The notes under the pieces: generated by a model
Databases searched by the model: none
What the model saw: only the letters and a program-made list of their open reading frames with translations
What the model was told of the DNA's origin: nothing
Made by a program: the position numbers and the translations under genes
Shown: in pieces, positions 54,792 to 64,000 of the stretch
Layout: every line of letters starts with the position of its first letter
Numbering within the stretch: position 1 is the stretch's first letter
Assembly: GCA_949752745.1 (NCBI GenBank)
Contig: OX457029.1
Location: 9,091,511 to 9,155,510 of the forward strand
Direction of reading: 5' to 3'
DNA from: Protula sp. h YS-2021
Taxonomy: Eukaryota > Annelida > Polychaeta > Sabellida > Serpulidae
DNA: 64,000 nt

Positions 54792-55425
54792 TTATTTTAC
54801 AAATACATTCAATACATCAATAAACACATGCCATTCATACCAATCTAAATTAATATATGTATCATAGACATTACATTCACGTTTGTAAATGCTATGAAAA
54901 CTAGCATAACACTGTCCACTACCAAACTTTATTATTTTAACATCTTCATGTTCAGACAGTTTCAGTTCATATCCATGATCATTCATGTCAATGTTCATCA
55001 CCATAACACACATGGGATGCGTCAGTTCAATGGACTTGGTGCCTCGCATGAGTTGCACTCCTTCCTCTTTGAATTCAAGCGTCAGGTTCTTTCCAATCCA
55101 ATGCTTGTAACAGAGCGTGCCATTCCACTGTGTTGAGGGTGATGTAGTCGTAGCATTCTGTAAGCTCGTCATATTGACGAAATTGTACAAACACGTCTAA
55201 GCAGTTCTCAGTCGCACGCACTTCTAATTCATTTGAGACTGTCAGGAGAAAGCCAGGTATCCTGAACTTCTCTAGATGGTCTTTCAACACAGATTGTTCG
55301 TCAGTTGATAGAATGATATACTTTCCAAAATGTCTTAGCACAATGTCATCATATACGTTTCTCAGATATGAGAATCCATGCGTAATTGGTTCATATTCCG
55401 ATAAAAAGTCTTCCATCTCGTTCAA
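54792..55425 (-). pseudogene. Polinton ORF of unknown function, +1 shift shared with copy 1
   Basis: The first frame (ATG 55425) runs to TGA 55075: YDDIVLRHFGKYIILSTDEQ, ENCLDVFVQFRQYDELTE, LNTVEWHALLQ. At TGGAAAGAACC (minus, 55095-55085) coding moves by +1: GKNLTLEFK, GTKSIELTHPMCVMVMN, YGSGQ-type beta words, ending at 54792. Both Polinton copies move frame at the same place with conserved residues on both sides. No domain recognised. Confidence 0.75.
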
Positions 55426-55470
55426 CAGTCAGATGAACTATGAGCTGTCTCATTGTCTGTAAAGACGTTT

Positions 55471-55842
55471 TTATGCTCGCAAGATGGTGAAGAGTGGATG
55501 TTGTATAGCTTCTAGGAATCGTAAGACTGCGCGCCAGTTCTTGATATCAAAGAGGATCAAATCTGTATATGGTGTATCTGGCACAACTCCCTTATAGTCC
55601 TCTGGATAATCCTGTAAAAGATTTCTACAGATTTCTACACGTATGTTAGAATCATATTCAGCCACCGTCACTTCCACTTTATTTTCAAGTCTACGTTTAA
55701 ACCCAGGTTCAAGTGGTATGTTTTTAAAGTCTTTCCACACTTCAGGTTTAAACCGATGATAACTTCTCTGAGAATCTAGTATCACTTCATTCCTATCATT
55801 TACAGTAAGGTAAGCACCACCGTTCAGCATGAGTGCATTCAT
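55471..55842 (-). CDS. Polinton ORF, 123 aa, absent from copy 1, repeat-flanked
   Basis: The frame is intact. LTVNDRNEVILDSQRSYHRF and PEVWKDFKNIPL recall the strand-strand-helix end of PC4-like domains, so it may be a diverged relative of the next gene; this is a guess. On each side is the imperfect repeat TGAGCTGTCTNNTTGTCTG (55441-55460 and 55858-55877). Copy 1 has a single such block and no gene. Confidence 0.65.
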   Translation of the reverse strand: MNALMLNGGAYLTVNDRNEVILDSQRSYHRFKPEVWKDFKNIPLEPGFKRRLENKVEVTVAEYDSNIRVEICRNLLQDYPEDYKGVVPDTPYTDLILFDIKNWRAVLRFLEAIQHPLFTILRA

Positions 55843-55854
55843 GTTTTTACCTTG

Positions 55855-56211
55855 TTATGAGCTGTCTTCTTGTCTGCGAAGCCTTTTATCCACTTCTTTC
55901 ACTTGCTTCTTCAGCATTTTCCATTCAGGTATTGTCAGCAAAATTCCCTTTTTCGTTGGACGGTTTTTTCCAGTCCCCTCATCTCTCAGGTACTTGCGAA
56001 TGTTTACCACTCCTTCATTGCTTTGTTTCATAATCTTGATATACTTTCCATTTCCTAGAGAAAGCATTCCATCCCACGACTGTGGTGTTGGTGCCGTCTC
56101 CACTTTCAATTTCTTGATGGTAGTGGTAGGATTTTTCACTTTTAAATCTTTAACTGTATCTGCAAGAGTATCCATATCAATTGCAGATCTCTTACGACTT
56201 TCACGTTCCAT
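55855..56211 (-). CDS. PC4-like (transcription coactivator p15) protein, 118 aa
   Basis: A basic N-terminus (MERESRKRSAIDMDTLADTV) is followed from residue 46 by the PC4 fold pattern: LSLGNGKYIKIMKQSNEGVV, NIRKYLRDEGTG, PTKKGILLTIPEWKMLKKQV. The family words are GxxxYVxhR, VDIREYY and PGKKGISLxxxQWxxLK. PC4 proteins bind single-stranded DNA and assist transcription or replication. In a protein-primed replicon, coating displaced strands is a likely job. A TATA box lies 56 bp upstream. The frame is intact here and broken in copy 1. Confidence 0.72.
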   Translation of the reverse strand: MERESRKRSAIDMDTLADTVKDLKVKNPTTTIKKLKVETAPTPQSWDGMLSLGNGKYIKIMKQSNEGVVNIRKYLRDEGTGKNRPTKKGILLTIPEWKMLKKQVKEVDKRLRRQEDSS

Positions 56212-56266
56212 GTTAACACTTCAATGTTCACACCTCAAATAACTTTTCCGTTGGAGGACCTCCCCC

Positions 56267-56273
56267 TTTTATA
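56267..56273 (-). promoter_or_regulatory. TATA box overlapping the PolB stop codon
   Basis: On the minus strand TATAAAA lies at 56273-56267; the PolB stop TAA (56271-56269) is inside it. The PC4-like ATG is 56 bp downstream. Copy 1 keeps TATAAAAGGAGGAG at the matching place. Confidence 0.7.
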
Positions 56274-59200
56274 CCACAGCCTTGTAATGTCCATGCGCTA
56301 AAGTGGAATAGGCATCATTCAGCACATATCGCTTGTCGTCAAATGGGGAGAGGGCTACCTTCCTAATCTTCTCCGAGAAAAGCTGGTGACTATGACTTCG
56401 AATAATGTGTCCCGTAGCCATCGTTTGAGTCTTCTTGAACAAACTGTCTCTATACTGTACATGTTTAATACGTCTTTGACAAGCTCGAGTAATGCCTTTA
56501 GCTGTATGTTTTTCTTTCCCACCGCACAATAAACTGTACATTTTCGGTCTGAGTCCAACAAACTCTTCAATGGGGATGCCTGCAGTTTCATCCTTCATTT
56601 TCCCGAGCACTTTTTTGTTCACGTTGGAATGTAGGAAGTGATCTGGCGGATAGTCACTTGTGTCGAACAGGTCAGCATCTTGCTGCATATCCTTGTAGAT
56701 ATCTTCCGTTTCTATGTCATAACATAGACTGTCAGTGTCGCTGAACAACAACTTGGCATTGGGATACTTGACCATGATGTAGTTGTAATGAAAGTTGAAG
56801 ATAAGCACTTTGCTGAGGTCGAGAATAGTGAAGCCAACTTCGATGGGTTTATCCAGAAGCAAATCCACTTTGCGTAAATGTACTGCGGTCAAATCTTCGT
56901 TGAAAATTTTGAATTTGTGGAACGAAGGTTTGGCTACAAGTTTCTTGAACCGCTTTTCCTTGTGAACAAGTTCAACATTGATTCGCTTTCTCACATTTTC
57001 CATGGTTTTGCCAAACACAGAGTTGTTCATCAGTTTGAAGAAGTCTTTCTCAAACGGGTTCTTGGCCAATTTTCTCTCTTCCATGTTCAAGGTAATGTAT
57101 TTTGCCAGCCATTTGCTCTGTTCAAACATGATGGCGCGATGTACTTTGGTGACTTTCAACCCGAGTGAGACGTACTGTTGTAAATTCCTGTAATGAAGTA
57201 CATATTTCTTCTTGTCAGACAAGTTAGGAATGAGCTTTTCACTAGGTTTGTCTTTCATGTTCAGATCTTTCCGCAGCTTCTGACTGTACTCTGACAATTC
57301 TCCAACTTTAACACATTTCCGTTCTGGAGCCACTGGGTAGTGATTATGATGATCATGGATTGAATGTGGGTATTCTAAATCCACTTCCAAAATGAATCCA
57401 ATGTCATCATCTTCTGCTACATCCATGAATTCGAGGGATTCTGGCTCACTCACCCACATAAATCCTCTTTGTGACATGGCCCAGCCATACAAGTTGTTTG
57501 CGTCGAGGTACATCAGATAGTTGTTTGGTATCTCAGAATTGTAATCTGCTACGTAGGGATTATTTGCTTTCGCATACTTGTGTGTGATGACAGATATTCC
57601 TCCACGTATCCCTTGCTCAACCATTTGGTACATGTCAATGTCATTGATCAATTCCAACTTCACCTTTGTCACTTTTAACATTGCATCCCACGACAGTCCT
57701 GGTGCTGTATAGTAGTGAGCAGGATCCAATTCATACGTGTTGAGGCACACTTGACGAAAATTTTCAAACACGTCAGCTAGTAATAGCACATCTGATTTCA
57801 GGTACAGGTCGTGGTATTCACCAAATGTGGTACAGTTGAATGTATCCCACACCTTCTGCGCATGGGCATAATCCTCATCGCTAATGTCCTCTTCGCTAAG
57901 CTGACTATGAAACTTGTCCTTTGATGGTAGCTGTGTTTCAGCAAACTTGGATGGTTCGTCCACGTAATCGTAGGGGTACACGCCCTTTCTCAGCAGCAAA
58001 TCTTGTTGATCACTATCGTGAATGTGAGAGGTCATTTTGTAGAAGTTATCTTTCCCTTCTGCTGCAAGGTTGGATACCAACTTCTGTAGAGAGGTACTCA
58101 TGAACTGAAAGCTGTCTGTAAATTTCAGATTGCTCATGGTGAATTGAATATATTTCTCAATGGTGTTGGGAATGACTGTAATCGTTTCATCTTTGAATTT
58201 CCCAATTTCCTCCATGATAAGGTGACTGTCATAGCCTCGCAAATTGTGGAAAAACACAGGAATGATAAAAGAATCTTTATCCCCTTGCTGATCCTTTCTA
58301 AGTCGGAATTGTAAGTTGCATTCATTGTGCGCTGCTCCGCGATATTTGCCATTGATATGGTCATGATCTCTCACACGATCTGCTCCTAGAGGTTCATGAC
58401 AAATGTAGCAATCAACAGCGTTCTTAAAATTCTCTTTGTCTTCGCGAGTCATCACCATTTCCTTTGGTCGCTCTAAACCACGTACAATACGATCACGTTC
58501 ATTCAACATATGGTCTAAAAAGACCTTTACAGCATTGTCTCCTCGATACACGACTGGTGCACGTGTGTTGTACTGACTCACAACTACATAGGCAAAGCTG
58601 TTTGGACGATGATGTTGATACTTGTCTCCTTCTTCATGCTTTTGCGTGAAACATTCAAAGTCTGCATAAATCACAAACGGTGCTCGCTGTTGTTTGGCTA
58701 CATTCTTAAACTTAACGAATGGTTCCTTGGGAAATGATAAACGTTGCGCGCCATGCTTGCCACACACTTCACGATGCTCATCTAAAAGCTCTTGTCGCAT
58801 AAACCCGTTGATCGATAAGACATAAGTCTGCTGAAATTCTTGATGAGGCAGTAATGCCTTTTCTTGTCATTGCTAATCAAAAGCAAGTTGATTTCTCTCG
58901 CACTGGTGTTTCGACTCAGTTGTATCGGAACAACTACATCATGTTCATATCCAAACACGTTAATGGACACATCATTCTCCTTTTCAAACTTTGGAATGTC
59001 TGTAATCGGTGTCGGAAATGTCATACCTTCTACCTTTAATTCCTTCTCAAATGGCTTGTAATGATTCACGCGATTTACATTTCTGTCATGAGGGTGAAGG
59101 TACGCCAATACTGACCATAAGAAACACTTGTTGTCATCATTCTTAATGTTCATCACACCCCTTGTTTTCTTCACTTTCTTCGGCAGTGGAATAAAACTAC

Positions 59201-59468
59201 TCGCATCCAGTGGCGCTGACATAGCTGTATGTACTTCAATGTACAGTATGTTATCCAATACCCAGCCAGAGCCTTGTCGCTCATGTTCATCAAACTTAGT
59301 AAACAATTCTTTATAGGCGTCTGGCAAGTCCTGCTCAATATCTGCTGGGTTGTATGCTGTATATGTTGGACTGCTGATAAATGAATTATCCACTTGTTCT
59401 ACCATAACACCTTCAGCATTCGCTGTCAGTTTCTTGAAACGTGCATGAACGACAATGTACCATTTCAT
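56269..59468 (-). pseudogene. POLB: Protein-primed family B DNA polymerase, split by a small deletion
   Basis: This polymerase replicates the element from its ends. The N-terminal frame (59468-58782, 228 aa) has MNIKNDDNKCFLWSVLAYLH, INVFGYEHDV and KRHYCLIKNFSRLM, the standard Polinton lead-in. A stop follows. The second frame (58800-56269, 843 aa) starts inside the expected zinc finger, so the FCxxCLH half is gone and the frame changes. It then has ExoI YADFE (Asp47), a CxxC..HxH zinc segment (131-161), ExoII YDSHL (Asp191), ExoIII YLKSDVLLLADVF (Asp337), motif A YLDANNLYGW (Asp433), motif B FFKLMNNSVFGKT (589-599) and motif C SDTDS (688-690). All catalytic residues are present. The gene may be dead or may yield a shortened enzyme. 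Confidence 0.93.
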
Positions 59469-59477
59469 TCCATAGTT

Positions 59478-59927
59478 TTAGGTCTCCAACAAATGTGCCT
59501 TGATACGGTTCTCTTGCTGTCGCATTTCAAGCAGTAAATCCGATCCATCCTCAGACTCAAATCGTCTTTCCTGCGCGTTTTCTCCCAGACTAACCCTTCT
59601 ACCTCTCCCTACTTGTCCTGTTTTTTCTTTCTTTGAAACATGTTCTTCATGAGACGCATTTTCCATCTCAGCTGGTATGCATGCATGTGTCTCATAAGTA
59701 TCCATAGATGGAAATATTTTAATGCATTCACAGCAGAGGAACGGATCAGGTCTTATAACACCATCTTGTACCGTCTTTCGTCTCTTGGCTTCAATCATCT
59801 CAACAAGCTCTTCATTAGCACGTTTCATCTAAGCTGGTTTGCATGTATGTGCTACGAACAATTCCAGAGATGGAAATGTCACATTACAATCATGACAGAC
59901 GACTGATGTGTCTGAATTAGATGCCAT
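59478..59927 (-). pseudogene. Two-finger C2H2-type protein with an in-frame TAG
   Basis: The frame from ATG 59927 reads one finger, VVCHDCNVTFPSLELFVAHT, then CKPA and a TAG at 59831-59829, immediately followed by an ATG (59828) and 116 more codons. The second part has a similar finger, FLCCECIKIFPSMDTYETHA. The two fingers share CxxC...FPSxxxxxxH, so the full 150-codon frame seems to be the original gene. Translation may also start at 59828. It could regulate the element or bind DNA. Confidence 0.65.
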
Positions 59928-59986
59928 TGTTGTTGTCACGTCAATTGCTTAAACTGATATGATGAAATGTAGGTCTCACTCATCCT

Positions 59987-59994
59987 ATTTATAC
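59987..59994 (-). promoter_or_regulatory. TATA box for the minus-strand gene block
   Basis: TATAAATA on minus lies about 60 bp upstream of ATG 59927 and about 30 bp inside the right inverted repeat boundary. Confidence 0.6.
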
Positions 59995-61152
59995 CGCCTA
60001 GGCATGTATTGCAGAGACATCTAGCGGAGAGCGATGTGTTCTGACGATACCTGAAAGCATTAAGAAAAGAAAAGCATAATATGTTTTCAAAAAAATTAAA
60101 TTTTGGTTTAGAACCCTGATTTTTACCCTACTACACCATGGTAAAATGTTCAAACTTATTTTATACATCATATTTTGTCAAAAAACAAAATTAGTTAAAG
60201 TTGGTCTAGAACCCTCATTTTTACTCTACTACACCATTGTAAAATGTTTAAACTTATTTTATACATCATAATTTGTCAAAAAACAAAATTTGTTAAAACT
60301 GGTCTAGAACCACCATTTTTCCACTACTATGACTTTAGAATATTCAAATAAGTAGCGTGCTAAAATGTTCAAACTTATTTTATATATCATATGGTGTTAA
60401 AAACTAAATTTGTTAAAGTTGGTCTAGAACCACCATTTTTCCACTACTATAACTTTAGAACATTCAAATAAGTAGCATGCTAAAATGTTCAAATTTATTT
60501 TATATATTATATGTTATCAAAAAACTACATTTGTTAAATGTGTTTTAGAAGTGTCATTTTCCAACTACTATAACTTAAAACATAACATTGGACTTAACGT
60601 AGGGAAAATCCCATTCCTTCTCAAATTTATTGATTGTTCCCACACTCGAGCGCACTCTGAAATTATCGATCGGTTTTCCCTCACACTCTGTACGAGTGCA
60701 CTCTGAAATTATCGATCGGTTTTCCCTCACACTCTGTACGAGTGCACTCTGAAATTATCGATCGGTTTTCCCCCACACTCTGTACAAGTGCACTCTGAAA
60801 TTATCGATCGGTTTTCCACCACACTCTGTACGAGTGCACTCTAAAATTTCTCAGTCGGTTTTCCCCCCCCACACTCTGTACACATGTACTTATGCTGTGT
60901 GTGTGGTTACTGTAATGGGAAACCATTGAAATATGACTAATTAAATATTATCATAATAATAATAATAATAAAAGTCACAGAGTCACATAATGTCACAGAG
61001 TCACATGATGTCACAGTCACATGTTGTCATATAATGTCACAGAGTCCGAAAAGTGAACAAAAAACAAAAAACCAAAAAAAAAGTTTTGCCCTGATGGGGG
61101 ATCGATCCCGGGACTCTCAGGTTGCTAGCCATTTGCTCTGCCAACTGAGCTA

Positions 61153-62162
61153 AGGATGGGGAATGTTTGACCAGCCTGAGGGGGAAAGTAGGAAGGTGAA
61201 ACGGGGGGAAGTTGTGGAGGGAATAGCTGAAAAGTGGGAAAACTGCTGGTGAGTGTATGAGAAACAGATGAAACCGACACGTAGCAAAATGGCACCCACA
61301 TCGCTCTATCTCTAACCGTTTTCGAGATAAGTCGGCCTTTCGTTAACGGCACACGAGGTCACGTGCTCTATAAACACCGTAATATAGTGATTTCCGGACA
61401 TTTCTGGGCTTTTTTCCTCCGCCTACACCCCCCCCCACCCCAACCCACCCTCCCCCATGTTGACTTAAAATTATATAAACATCGTAATAACGTGATTTCC
61501 GGACATTTCTGGGCATTTTTCCTCTACCCCCCACCCCAACCCACCCTCCCTCATGTTGACTTCAAATTATATAAACATCGTAATATAGTGATTCCCGGAC
61601 ATTTCTGGGCTTTCTTCCTCCAACCCCACCTCCCCCCCACCCCACCCCGCCCTCCCCCATGTCGACTTAAAATTATATAAACATCGTAATAACGTGATTT
61701 CCGGGCATTTCTGGGCATTCTTCCTCTACCCCCCACCCCAACCCACCCTCCCCCATGTTGACTTCAAATTATATAAACATCGTAATATAGTGATTTCCGG
61801 ACATTTCTGGGCTTTCTTCCTCTACCCCTCACCCACCCCCCACCCCAACCCACCCTCCCTCATGTTGACTTAAAATTATATAAACATCGTAATATAGTGA
61901 TTCCCGGACATTTTTGGGCTTTTCTTCCTCTTTTTGTTTTGCAGAAAGTGTGATGTTAACGGCTTTCTCATTGGTTAAAAGTGCAACAAGTGCAACGCTG
62001 CTGTTGCACTTTGTGAAACAAGTGCAACAAGCTTGTTTCACAAAGTGCAACAGTCGTGTTGCACTTGTTTCACAAAGTGCAACAAGTGAAACAAGTTGCA
62101 TTTGTATGGCGCACTTTGATTGGTTCTGAAAAAGCTAAGCAAACGCTCGCAACGGAGAGCTA
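61153..62162. mobile_element. 1010-bp non-autonomous insertion with 6-bp target duplication
   Basis: GAGCTA is present at both edges (61147-61152 and 62157-62162) and once in the left repeat. No inverted ends or transposase are visible. Inside are six units of a ~100-bp repeat (ATCGTAATATAGTGATTTCC, GGACATTTCTGGGCTTT, then C-rich) at 61371-61925 and a strong hairpin at 62001-62053. The target is a tRNA-like A box. Confidence 0.75.
62001..62053. repeat. Near-perfect hairpin, 22-bp arms
   Basis: CTGTTGCACTTTGTGAAACA and AG are followed by an 8-9-nt loop and the exact complement. Sub-words (GTGCAACAAG) recur around it at 61980-62100. Confidence 0.8.
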
Positions 62163-62913
62163 TCGCGGCTTGTCTGTTGAACGATCTGATAATGACATAC
62201 ATACGTTAGACTAATTATGTTCACATAGCAATTACATAGTCATATAGCTATATGATGTTACATAGTCACATAGTGTCACATAGTGTTACATTATGTTACA
62301 CAGTGTCACATAGGGTTACATAGTGCCACATAATGTTACATAGTGTAACAGTGTTACATAGTGTCACATAATGTTACATAGTGTCACATAATGTTACATA
62401 GTGTAACAGTGTCACTTACCACGACTGTTTTGTCAATTCGTCTCCAATCTTTCACTTCCTTTCCAAAGAATAACCAATCGTTCACTTTCCTTTTCCAAAG
62501 AATAACTAATGTTTCACTTCGTCTCCTATGTGTATTCCAGTCAATCCTTCACTTGTTCTTCAACAGCACAGCACAACACAATAGGTAAGAGCAACTGATT
62601 TCACTTTTTTTCCATGTGTATCCAACGGCAGTCAGAGCATGAATGATGCATATGTGCACAGACAATGTGCTCTTATAGGAGTGTTGAATCACATCCTAGG
62701 GGGGGGGGGGGTCCCATGGTATATAATTGTTCACCAGGGGGGTTCCCCATGCTATATGATTCTTGACCAGGGGGGGGGGAGGGGGGGTCCCCATGCTATA
62801 TGATTCTTGACCAGGGGGGGGGTCCCCATGGTATATGATTCTTCACCAGGGGGGGGGGGGTCCCCATGGTATGATTCTTCACCGGGGGGGGGGTCCCCAT
62901 GATATGAAAGTGA

Positions 62914-62998
62914 TGCCCGAGGGCGGGTTCGATCCATTGACCTTCAGATCATGGGTCCGTTTACGGGCCCTGCGCTCTACCAACTGAGCCATTCAGGC
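62914..62998 (-). tRNA. tRNA-like unit A, right repeat
   Basis: It is the complement of the left unit with one clear change: the hairpin loop TAAG is TAAA. A and B boxes, acceptor stem and the extra hairpin are the same. Confidence 0.6.
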
Positions 62999-63105
62999 CA
63001 GAAGGTTTATGATCGGGAAAATTTTCCTCATATACATGATTGACAGGTCATGTGACACATGATTGACAGGTCATGTGACACATGATTGACAGGTCACGTG
63101 ACGAA

Positions 63106-63243
63106 TGACGTCATGATGACGTCATTGACACGGGCGCGCGCTTTAATATCTGTTCCAGAACATCCTATGACGTCATTATGACGTCACTGTGCTTAAACTC
63201 TCATGAGAGTTCTAGCACACCTCGTGACGTCATGATGACGTCA
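63106..63243. promoter_or_regulatory. Six CRE palindromes, right repeat
   Basis: Mirror of 44743-44880. The outermost TGACGTCA is at 63236-63243 and the 11-bp pairing is kept. Confidence 0.7.
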
Positions 63244-63339
63244 CTTCCCGTGCTTAAACTCTCGTTTCTCAACTACTTATACAGTGCCCAGTAATAGAAA
63301 CAGTTTTTTATTTGCAAGCCATATTTCACGAATGTTTGT

Positions 63340-63720
63340 CTAAGGCAACGTTGTTTTCAAAATTAATCAAACGAGTGTCTGTAGAAAAGAATTACAAATA
63401 TTCAAACGTTCTGATATTTCAGGCATATATTTCCATTTGCCACTTTACAATGGTTTTTCAAAAGCATTGGGGCGACAGTTACGAGGCATTTGCATGACGG
63501 ATTAAGTCAATGGCTAGAAACAAAAAAACATATTTGGCCATGGGTACCTCTGTCTAACGCTGCGTTATTTTCAAAATTAATCAAACGAATGTCTATAGAA
63601 AAGAAATACAAATATTAAAACATTGTAATACTTCAGGCATATGTTTCCATTGGTCACTTGATTTTTCAAAAGCACTGTACGACAGCTACGAGGCATTTGC
63701 ATTACAATAGGTAGTCTTTT
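63340..63720. repeat. Two-copy tandem repeat, period about 215 bp
   Basis: TTTTCAAAATTAATCAAACGA, then GTCTRTAGAAAAGAAWTACAAATATT, TTCAGGCATAT, TTTTCAAAAGCA and CTACGAGGCATTTGCAT occur at about 63352 and 63569 in the same order. Confidence 0.75.
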
Positions 63721-63837
63721 GAGCTCTTTTATTCGTGTGACGTCTAAAAGGTAGGTGGGAGGAGATAGGGCCCTTTGGAGAACACATCTTTTTTTAAAAT
63801 TTCCTTGATTTGGTAGTGGCTTCAAAAACATTTTCTT

Positions 63838-63960
63838 TGAGAACGGGGGAGTATAGGCCGCCGGGGGGTTTTAGTCGGGGGGGGGGGGGGGGGTTTGACG
63901 GGGGGGGGGTTAGGGCTGGGGGGGGGGGGGTTTCGGTCGGGGAGGTTTGGGCCTAGACTC
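63838..63960. repeat. Long G-run tract
   Basis: Five or more runs of 6-19 G alternate with TTT and short mixed words (TTTGACGGGG, TTAGGGCTGGGG). Quadruplex formation is possible; assembly uncertainty is also likely here. Confidence 0.6.
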
Positions 63961-64000
63961 TTCAAAAACCTCTTCATATTCTGTCGTACAAGGAGAATAT

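Larger units (their letters stand above)
61087..62169 (-). tRNA. tRNA-like unit B, right repeat, split by insertion
   Basis: The parts 62169-62163 and 61152-61087 together give the same 73-nt unit as 45806-45878. The break lies just after the acceptor stem, at the A box (TAGCTCAGTTGG). A T run (A run on plus, 61074-61083) follows its 3' end. It is inactivated as a Pol III unit. Confidence 0.6.
44709..63277 (+). mobile_element. Polinton (Maverick) copy 2 with 2.2-kb terminal inverted repeats
   Basis: The 18.6-kb element starts AGTAGTTGAG and ends with its complement, fitting the usual 5'-AG...CT-3' Polinton ends. The inverted repeats are 44709-46949 and 60023-63277; the right one contains a 1010-bp insertion. 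The interior encodes integrase, packaging ATPase, two capsid proteins, protease, PolB and accessory ORFs. A 6-bp target duplication is not evident (TATGAT left, TATACA right). Several ORFs are broken. Confidence 0.97.
60023..63277 (-). repeat. Right terminal inverted repeat (3255 bp including insertion)
   Basis: It is the complement of 44709-46949 plus a 1010-bp insertion at 61153-62162. Without the insertion it is 2245 bp. All modules of the left repeat are present in mirror order. Confidence 0.95.

Noticed and set aside
61363..61680. 105-codon Pro/His-rich frame in the right repeat
   Set aside because: It is translated from the ~100-bp C-rich tandem repeat of the insertion.
63278..63300. 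Possible Tc1/mariner end (TATACAGTGCCC...) directly after Polinton copy 2
   Set aside because: The word resembles a mariner end but I found no partner inverted repeat or transposase.

Overview
The window is AT-rich animal DNA with spliced genes, a telomere-type TTAGGG patch, satellites and many eukaryotic transposable elements. Two secreted-protein genes beginning with PAN/Apple domains, together with Polinton, BEL/Pao, Gmr1-like, Tc1/mariner, L1/Tx1-like and 5S-derived sequences, suggest a marine invertebrate. A cnidarian is my best guess, but no marker fixes the taxon.

Host genes: only two look intact. On the minus strand at 7667-9208, a four-exon gene encodes a secreted PAN/Apple plus ILEI/FAM3-type protein; its exon phases all agree. 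On the plus strand at 19848-29027, a three-exon gene encodes a secreted PAN/Apple plus fibrinogen-C-domain protein. Its second intron holds a minisatellite and a whole Gmr1-like LTR retrotransposon.

Elements from left to right: a decayed BEL/Pao gag (1294-2875, with a 210-bp in-frame duplication); a ~300-bp satellite (3640-4690); a (CTAA)n microsatellite; a non-LTR RT fragment (13274-13579); a dead Tc1/mariner element with inverted repeats (14971-16250); the Gmr1-like retrotransposon (21363-28226) with domain order gag-PR-IN-RT-RH and a primer-binding site matching tRNA-Pro; a ~112-bp satellite interrupted by a MITE and followed by a 5S-rRNA-like relic; a BEL/Pao pol fragment; an OTU-like fragment; and an L1/Tx1-like RT fragment.

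The right third holds two Polinton (Maverick) copies in opposite orientation. Copy 1 (about 38988-43930) is a relic without terminal inverted repeats. Copy 2 (44709-63277) has 2.2-kb terminal inverted repeats and all the signature genes: chromodomain integrase, A32-like packaging ATPase, penton-like minor capsid protein, double-jelly-roll major capsid protein, adenain-type protease and protein-primed family B DNA polymerase. It also carries a PC4-like protein, zinc-finger proteins and several unknown ORFs. The plus-strand genes (integration and virion functions) and minus-strand genes (replication and DNA binding) converge on overlapping poly(A) signals near 54710-54746. Many ORFs carry a stop or frameshift, so copy 2 is probably not autonomous now.

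The least expected features are in the copy 2 inverted repeats. Each carries six CRE palindromes in three pairs spaced exactly 11 bp, a 23-bp tandem repeat, and two tRNA-like units with A and B boxes. One unit has a T-run terminator and an extra hairpin sits in the anticodon arm of the other. In the right repeat one unit is split by a 1010-bp insertion with a 6-bp target duplication. Other points of note are stop-start overlapping (ATGA/TAATG) genes, a frameshift shared by both copies, and a repeat-flanked gene present in only one copy.
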